Source of the DNA: an uncultured Ruminococcus sp.
GTDB taxonomy: Bacteria; Bacillota; Clostridia; Oscillospirales; Ruminococcaceae
Assembly: GCA_900539095.1 (NCBI GenBank)
Contig: UQAR01000027.1
Span: 1 to 25,459 of the forward strand
Reading direction: 5' to 3'
DNA length: 25,459 nucleotides
Shown: positions 22,093 to 25,459 of the stretch, one piece after another
How the letters are laid out: every line of letters begins with the position of its first letter
Position numbering within the stretch: position 1 is the stretch's first letter
Notes under the pieces: generated by a model
Seen by the model: the letters and a program-made list of their open reading frames with translations, nothing else
What the model was told of the DNA's origin: nothing
Database searches by the model: none
Program-made: the position numbers and the translations under genes

Positions 22093-22322
22093 TTAAACAC
22101 TCCTTTATTTCTGAAACAATGATATATTTTATCTTTCCACGGCACATATCGAGCACATGGCTTGTGGGATAATGGGCAAACGCTGTTCGCCCCTACATTA
22201 TTGCTTGATATAAAGCCAAACAATATTTTTATTCGGTCTGCATATTTTCGCTGAGCGGACACAAATTACATCATACCGAAACGCACGGCGTAAAATGCCC
22301 GTCACGGCGAGTGACCGAGTGG
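22093..22322 (-). other. Non-coding spacer within the FAS operon, with palindromes
   Basis: A 230-base gap between fabG and fabF, where neighbouring gaps are mostly 60 bases or less. No convincing gene is seen. It holds the palindrome GGGCAAAC-GCT-GTTCGCCC (22174-22192), flanked by ATAATG/CATTAT; a GTCAC-GGCGA-GTGAC hairpin (22301-22315); and a neighbouring ACGGC...GCCCGT pairing (about 22285-22302). On the minus strand a weak promoter-like TTGTTT-N17-TAATGT is present. No long T tract follows the hairpins. Confidence 0.6.
22174..22192. repeat. Palindromic intergenic repeat copy
   Basis: 8-bp arms GGGCAAAC/GTTCGCCC (one mispair on the plus strand, a U-G pair on the minus strand) around GCT. 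It resembles the palindrome at 11634-11650. GGGCGAAC...GTTCGCCC-type palindromes recur in intergenic DNA of related gut Clostridia as far as I recall. Confidence 0.5.
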
Positions 22323-23057
22323 CTACATCATAAGTCCGCCGCTTATTTCTATTACCTGTCCTGTAACGTAGCTTGCGTCCTTTGAGGCAAGGAATGATAC
22401 AACGCCTGCTATCTCATCTACCTCGCCGTAACGTTTCATTGCTATCTGATTTATCATAGCCTGTTTCTGAGCGTCTGTAAGCTTGTCCGTCATAGGGGTC
22501 TTGATAAATCCAGGGGCAACTGCATTGCAGGTAACACCTCTTGAGCCAAGCTCCTTTGCAACTGTCTTTGTCATGCCGACGATAGCTGCCTTTGTTGCGG
22601 AATAGTTTATCTGTCCAGGATTGCCGTAAAGTCCTGCAACTGACGCAAGATTTATTATCCTGCCTGACTTCTGTCTCATCATAACGTTGCCAACGAACTT
22701 TGACATATTGAACACGCTCTTCTGGTTTACAGCAACTACCATATCGTACTGTTCTTCGCTCATACGAGCCATAAGGCCGTCACGAGTGATGCCTGCGTTG
22801 TTCACGAGCACGTCGATAGTGCCGAAACGTGCCTTTACAGCCTTGACTGTTTCCTCTACCTGTGCATAGCTTGAAACGTCGCAAATGAACTTTTCGCACT
22901 CAACGCCCTGGGCTGTTATCTTTTCCATGATATCGTTATTCTCAAACATTGCCTCAGAGATATCGTTGAGAGCAATATTATAGCCGTCCTTTGCAAGTCT
23001 GAGTGCTATTGCTGCACCTATTCCTCTTGCAGAACCTGTTATCAATGCTGTTGCCAT
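22323..23057 (-). CDS. fabG: 3-oxoacyl-ACP reductase FabG
   Basis: 244 residues, a short-chain dehydrogenase. It reduces 3-oxoacyl-ACP with NADPH. The Rossmann glycine motif TGSARGIGAAIA (7-18), the NNAG motif (86-89) and the catalytic Ser139, Tyr152 and Lys156 (NYSATKAA) are present. The C-terminus ends YVTGQVIEISGGLMM, typical of FabG. GGAGG precedes the ATG, and fabK ends 27 bases upstream. In the usual cluster order fabD would lie between fabK and fabG, but there is no room for it here. Confidence 0.96.
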   Translation of the reverse strand: MATALITGSARGIGAAIALRLAKDGYNIALNDISEAMFENNDIMEKITAQGVECEKFICDVSSYAQVEETVKAVKARFGTIDVLVNNAGITRDGLMARMSEEQYDMVVAVNQKSVFNMSKFVGNVMMRQKSGRIINLASVAGLYGNPGQINYSATKAAIVGMTKTVAKELGSRGVTCNAVAPGFIKTPMTDKLTDAQKQAMINQIAMKRYGEVDEIAGVVSFLASKDASYVTGQVIEISGGLMM

Positions 23058-23084
23058 TTTATTTTCCTCCGTCTTTGTATTTCT

Positions 23085-24023
23085 TTACTTATTCAAAAGC
23101 TCTTCAGCCTGTGCAAACATTTCTTCTATCATATTCTTTGCAGGCTCGACTTTCTTTACCATGCCTGCGATAGCTCCGCAGAGGAAAGAACCCTCTTCAA
23201 GGTTTCCGTCCTGAACGGCTTTTCTAAGCGAACCAAGGGTTATCTCCTCGAACTCGTCAGGTGTGATAGTGCCGTTAGCCTCGCCGCTTGCAAGTTTCTT
23301 TGAGAACTTTGTCTTTACATTTCTGCATGGGTGACCTGTATATCTTCCTGTTACGATACTGTCTGTATCCTTAGCTTTTACCACAAGTTCCTTATAAACA
23401 GGATTTATCTGACACTCCTCTGCTGCAAGGAAACGTGTTCCGAGCTGGACGCCCTCTGCACCAAGCATGAATGACGCTGCTATTCCTCTGCCGTCTGCGA
23501 TTCCGCCTGCTGCGATAACAGGTATCTCAACGCCGTCAACTACCTGTGGAACGAGGCACATGGTTGTGTTCTCGCCGATATGTCCGCCTGACTCTGTGCC
23601 CTCTGCGATAACGGCGTCAGCACCTGCTCTTTCCATTCTCTTTGCAAGAGCAACTGACGGAACTACAGGTATAACCTTTATGCCTGCCTCTTTCCAAGCA
23701 GCCATATACTTGCCGGGATTTCCTGCACCTGTTGTTACAACAGGAACGCCCTCTTCGATAACGAGCTGAGCAAGGTCGTCGGCATTAGGGCTCATGAGCA
23801 TGATATTAACGCCGAAAGGCTTGCCGTTCACTGCTGCTTTTGTCTGTCTTATCTGATCTCTCAGGTAGTCTATAGGAGCAGAGCCGCCTGCGATTATTCC
23901 AAGTCCGCCTGCGTTTGAAACGGCAGACGCAAGAGTGTGTTCAGCTATCCAAGCCATACCGCCCTGAAAGATCGGGTATTTTATACCCAGCAGTTCAGTT
24001 ATTCTTGTCTTTGTAGTAGTCAT
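23085..24023 (-). CDS. fabK: Enoyl-ACP reductase II FabK (FMN-dependent)
   Basis: 312 residues, a TIM barrel of the nitronate monooxygenase/FabK family. It reduces trans-2-enoyl-ACP with NAD(P)H and FMN, the last elongation step. Seen: the N-terminal LGIKYPIFQGGMAWIAEHTL, the AGGLGIIAGG loop, the ESGGHIGE segment near residue 145, and phosphate-binding loops AAGGIADGRGIAASFMLGA and GVQLGTRFLAAEE. Context in a FAS operon favours FabK over nitronate monooxygenase. FabK proteins are known to be insensitive to triclosan; no FabI is in the window. GGAGGAC lies just before the start, overlapping the end of the upstream unknown gene, which ends 2 bases before the ATG. Confidence 0.95.
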   Translation of the reverse strand: MTTTKTRITELLGIKYPIFQGGMAWIAEHTLASAVSNAGGLGIIAGGSAPIDYLRDQIRQTKAAVNGKPFGVNIMLMSPNADDLAQLVIEEGVPVVTTGAGNPGKYMAAWKEAGIKVIPVVPSVALAKRMERAGADAVIAEGTESGGHIGENTTMCLVPQVVDGVEIPVIAAGGIADGRGIAASFMLGAEGVQLGTRFLAAEECQINPVYKELVVKAKDTDSIVTGRYTGHPCRNVKTKFSKKLASGEANGTITPDEFEEITLGSLRKAVQDGNLEEGSFLCGAIAGMVKKVEPAKNMIEEMFAQAEELLNK

Positions 24024-24025
24024 TT

Positions 24026-24355
24026 TTATTCGTCCTCCATCATCGCATTAAAATGTCGTCTGTATCTGCGTGGGATATTTATTCCCACCATAAAGCCTAT
24101 TTGCTGCAAAACATCTGATATAACAGCAAAACCGTCTTTGTAAAATTGTTTTATTCTTCTTGTTCTATCGGATATGTTCTTATAATCGTGAGGACACACA
24201 AACGTCCAGTCTGCACCCTCTTCATCAAGAACTATCCTGAAAAAATTATCTATATCCTTACCAGAAAACCCCGTTTTCATAAGCAGTATATAATGCTCTA
24301 CTGCCTCGTCGAGATGACTCATGATAACAGTTTGTCCGTCAAAGGAAATAAGCAC
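24026..24355 (-). CDS. Unknown protein between fabH and fabK, N-terminus probably frameshifted
   Basis: 109 residues if it starts at GTG 24355, but that GTG has no good ribosome site, and the same frame stays open upstream (AVAQKEQLLV) with no usual start. Visible: a strand-rich first part (LISFDGQTVIMSHLDEAVEH), an acidic helix (SGKDIDNFFRIVLDEEGADW), a WTFVCPHDY segment and a basic helical end (IPRRYRRHF). I do not recognise a family. It is packed between fabH and fabK, a place where a MarR-type regulator or acpP is found in other Firmicutes; it does not look like either. The real N-terminus may be the short ATG frame at 24423. Confidence 0.6.
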   Translation of the reverse strand: MLISFDGQTVIMSHLDEAVEHYILLMKTGFSGKDIDNFFRIVLDEEGADWTFVCPHDYKNISDRTRRIKQFYKDGFAVISDVLQQIGFMVGINIPRRYRRHFNAMMEDE

Positions 24356-24375
24356 GAGCAGCTGTTCTTTCTGAG

Positions 24376-24423
24376 CTACAGCGTTTGTACCTCTTCTTCG
24401 GAAGGATATTTTATTATCTCCAT
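24376..24423 (-). other. Short ATG frame, likely displaced N-terminus of the unknown gene
   Basis: ATG 24423 with GGTGAG close upstream begins MEIIKYPSEEEVQTL and then hits TAG (24378-24376). Shifting frame by one base near here leads directly into AQKEQLLVLISFDGQ of the next open frame. This looks like one gene of about 130 residues with a 1-base insertion or 2-base deletion. A 15-residue leader peptide is the alternative. Confidence 0.5.
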
Positions 24424-24441
24424 TTTCTCACCAAAGCTTTA

Positions 24442-25410
24442 TCAATACTCAAAAATAGCAGCACCGTATGTAAGTCCTCCGCCGAAACCTACAAGACAAA
24501 CCTTATCGCCTCTTTTTATCTTGCCGTCTGCGACTGCGTCACAGAAAGCGATAGGGATAGATGCGGAAGATGTATTGCCGTAGCGGTCGATATAGACCGG
24601 GAACTTGTCCATTGAAACGCCGAGATGCTTTGCGGCAGTTTCGATTATTCTTATATTTGCCTGATGCGGCACTATCCAATCAAGGTCGTCAGGGGAAATT
24701 TCCGCTTTTGCACAAGCCTGCTCAACGGCGTTTGGAAGTGCTTTTGTCGCGAACTTATATACCTCTCTGCCGTCCTGCTTGAAGAAATATTCCTTTGTTT
24801 CAGGCATATCCATATCAAATTCTTCGGTATTTGTTCTGAAAGCATTTTCAGACTTGAGGGCACGGGAGGCAAGATATTTCGCACCGTTGCCGTCTGCACC
24901 GAGAAAGCTTGCATATGTTGTATCCTCCTCTGTTTCAAGAACGAATGCCGCAGCACCGTCGCCGAAAAGCACGCAGGAAGAACGGTCCGTATAGTCAACG
25001 AACTTTGAAAGCTCCTCAGAGGCTACCAAAAGGACAGTTTTTATGCCGTCGCCTGTCTGAAGATATCTCTTTGCAGTGTCAAAGCCGTAAACAAAGCCTG
25101 CACAAGCTGCGTTAAGGTCAAATGCGATACAGCCTATCGCACCTATCTCTCTTTGGATAAGGCAGGAAAGTGACGGAGTGAAAAAGTCGCCTGTTACTGT
25201 TGTTGCGATGATAAGGTCGATATCCTCTGCCTTTACTCCTGCGTCAGCCATTGCAGCCTTTGCTGCCATTGCTCCAAGATAGTATGTAGGCTCGCCATTT
25301 GTGATGTGTCTTTGCTTGATGCCTGTTCTCTGAGTTATCCACTCGTCGCTCGTTTCAACGATCTTTGTGAAATCCTCGTTTGTTGCAACCATTTCAGGCA
25401 CATATTTGCC
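24442..25410 (-). CDS. fabH: 3-oxoacyl-ACP synthase III FabH, 5' end missing
   Basis: 322 residues remain. It starts fatty-acid synthesis by condensing an acyl-CoA with malonyl-ACP. Present: DEWITQRTGIKQRH, the active-site Cys in LNAACAGFVYG, His in VPHQANIRII, Asn in YGNTSSASIP, and the C-terminal GFGGGLTYGAAIFEY. The first genomic codon is Gly (GKYVPEMVATNEDF); about 10-15 residues, the real start codon and the operon promoter lie beyond the contig end. The apparent start reading MYKRQ is adapter sequence and must not be used. Confidence 0.96.
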   Translation of the reverse strand, partial: GKYVPEMVATNEDFTKIVETSDEWITQRTGIKQRHITNGEPTYYLGAMAAKAAMADAGVKAEDIDLIIATTVTGDFFTPSLSCLIQREIGAIGCIAFDLNAACAGFVYGFDTAKRYLQTGDGIKTVLLVASEELSKFVDYTDRSSCVLFGDGAAAFVLETEEDTTYASFLGADGNGAKYLASRALKSENAFRTNTEEFDMDMPETKEYFFKQDGREVYKFATKALPNAVEQACAKAEISPDDLDWIVPHQANIRIIETAAKHLGVSMDKFPVYIDRYGNTSSASIPIAFCDAVADGKIKRGDKVCLVGFGGGLTYGAAIFEY

Positions 25411-25459
25411 CTGTCTCTTATACACATCTGACGCTGCCGACGAATTAGACGGTGTAGAT
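25411..25459. other. Nextera read-1 adapter, i5 index and P5 start, not genomic
   Basis: Mosaic end CTGTCTCTTATACACATCT, then GACGCTGCCGACGA (reverse complement of the read-1 adapter), then the 8-base ATTAGACG (reverse complement of CGTCTAAT, which I recall as i5 index S510), then GTGTAGAT, the beginning of the P5 oligo complement. This is read-through into the adapter. Confidence 0.97.

Noticed and set aside
22093..22322. FapR or FabT operator between fabG and fabF
   Set aside because: I could not find a sequence matching the known operator patterns; the palindromes are GC-rich and resemble the unrelated intergenic copy at 11634.
24365..24385. Programmed ribosomal frameshift in the gene between fabH and fabK
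   Set aside because: No X-XXY-YYZ slippery site or clear stimulatory hairpin at the junction; an indel is more likely.
34..25410. CRISPR array, tRNA, rRNA or insertion sequence
   Set aside because: No regularly spaced direct repeats, cloverleaf-type sequence, rRNA stretch or transposase was recognised.
25411..25425. GTG start reading MYKRQ for FabH
   Set aside because: It lies wholly in Nextera adapter sequence; the real start is off the contig.

Overview
The window looks like a contig from a Gram-positive gut or rumen Clostridia, most like Ruminococcus and relatives (Oscillospiraceae). Pointers are moderate GC, strong AGGAGG-type ribosome sites, SigA-type promoters with 17-nt spacers, a FabK-type fatty-acid synthesis operon, a glycoside hydrolase 3 enzyme with permuted domains as known from Ruminococcus albus, and a DUF3789-like micro-gene. 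The genus is an inference. Both contig ends are not genomic: bases 1-33 and 25411-25459 are Illumina Nextera adapter, the right end also carrying an i5 index. Genomic sequence runs from 34 to 25410.

Left part (34-4288): an AT-rich pair, a BcrA-type ABC ATPase and a secreted DUF2712-like protein, closed by a terminator. It converges on a cytosolic, circularly permuted GH3 beta-glucosidase on the minus strand. A divergent promoter region follows, in which both promoters share the same 12-base core.

Middle (4289-13511): a single 1,922-residue DUF4011/SF1 helicase/Vsr-like/DUF3320 protein, a candidate stand-alone anti-phage defence gene with an N-terminal transglutaminase-like Cys-His-Asp triad. 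Next come an SLC13/ArsB-NhaD-type permease, a 34-codon DUF3789-like gene, a spacer with palindromes, and a sodium:solute symporter behind a perfect consensus promoter.

A second AT-rich patch (13514-15180, minus strand) holds a secreted papain-like peptidase interrupted by one in-frame TGA between its catalytic Cys and its His/Asn, followed by a small lipoprotein. A monocistronic NUDIX hydrolase is next.

Right part (15822-25410, minus strand): a long type II fatty-acid synthesis operon, in transcription order fabH (5' end cut off), an unknown gene with a probable frameshift, fabK, fabG, fabF, accB, fabZ, an unknown membrane protein, accC, accD, accA, acpP, terminator. AccBCDA make malonyl-CoA; AcpP carries the chain; FabH starts it; FabF, FabG, FabZ and FabK elongate it. 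fabD, needed to move malonyl onto AcpP, is missing from its usual place. The fabG-fabF spacer is unusually long and contains palindromes. No tRNA, rRNA, CRISPR array or insertion sequence was seen.
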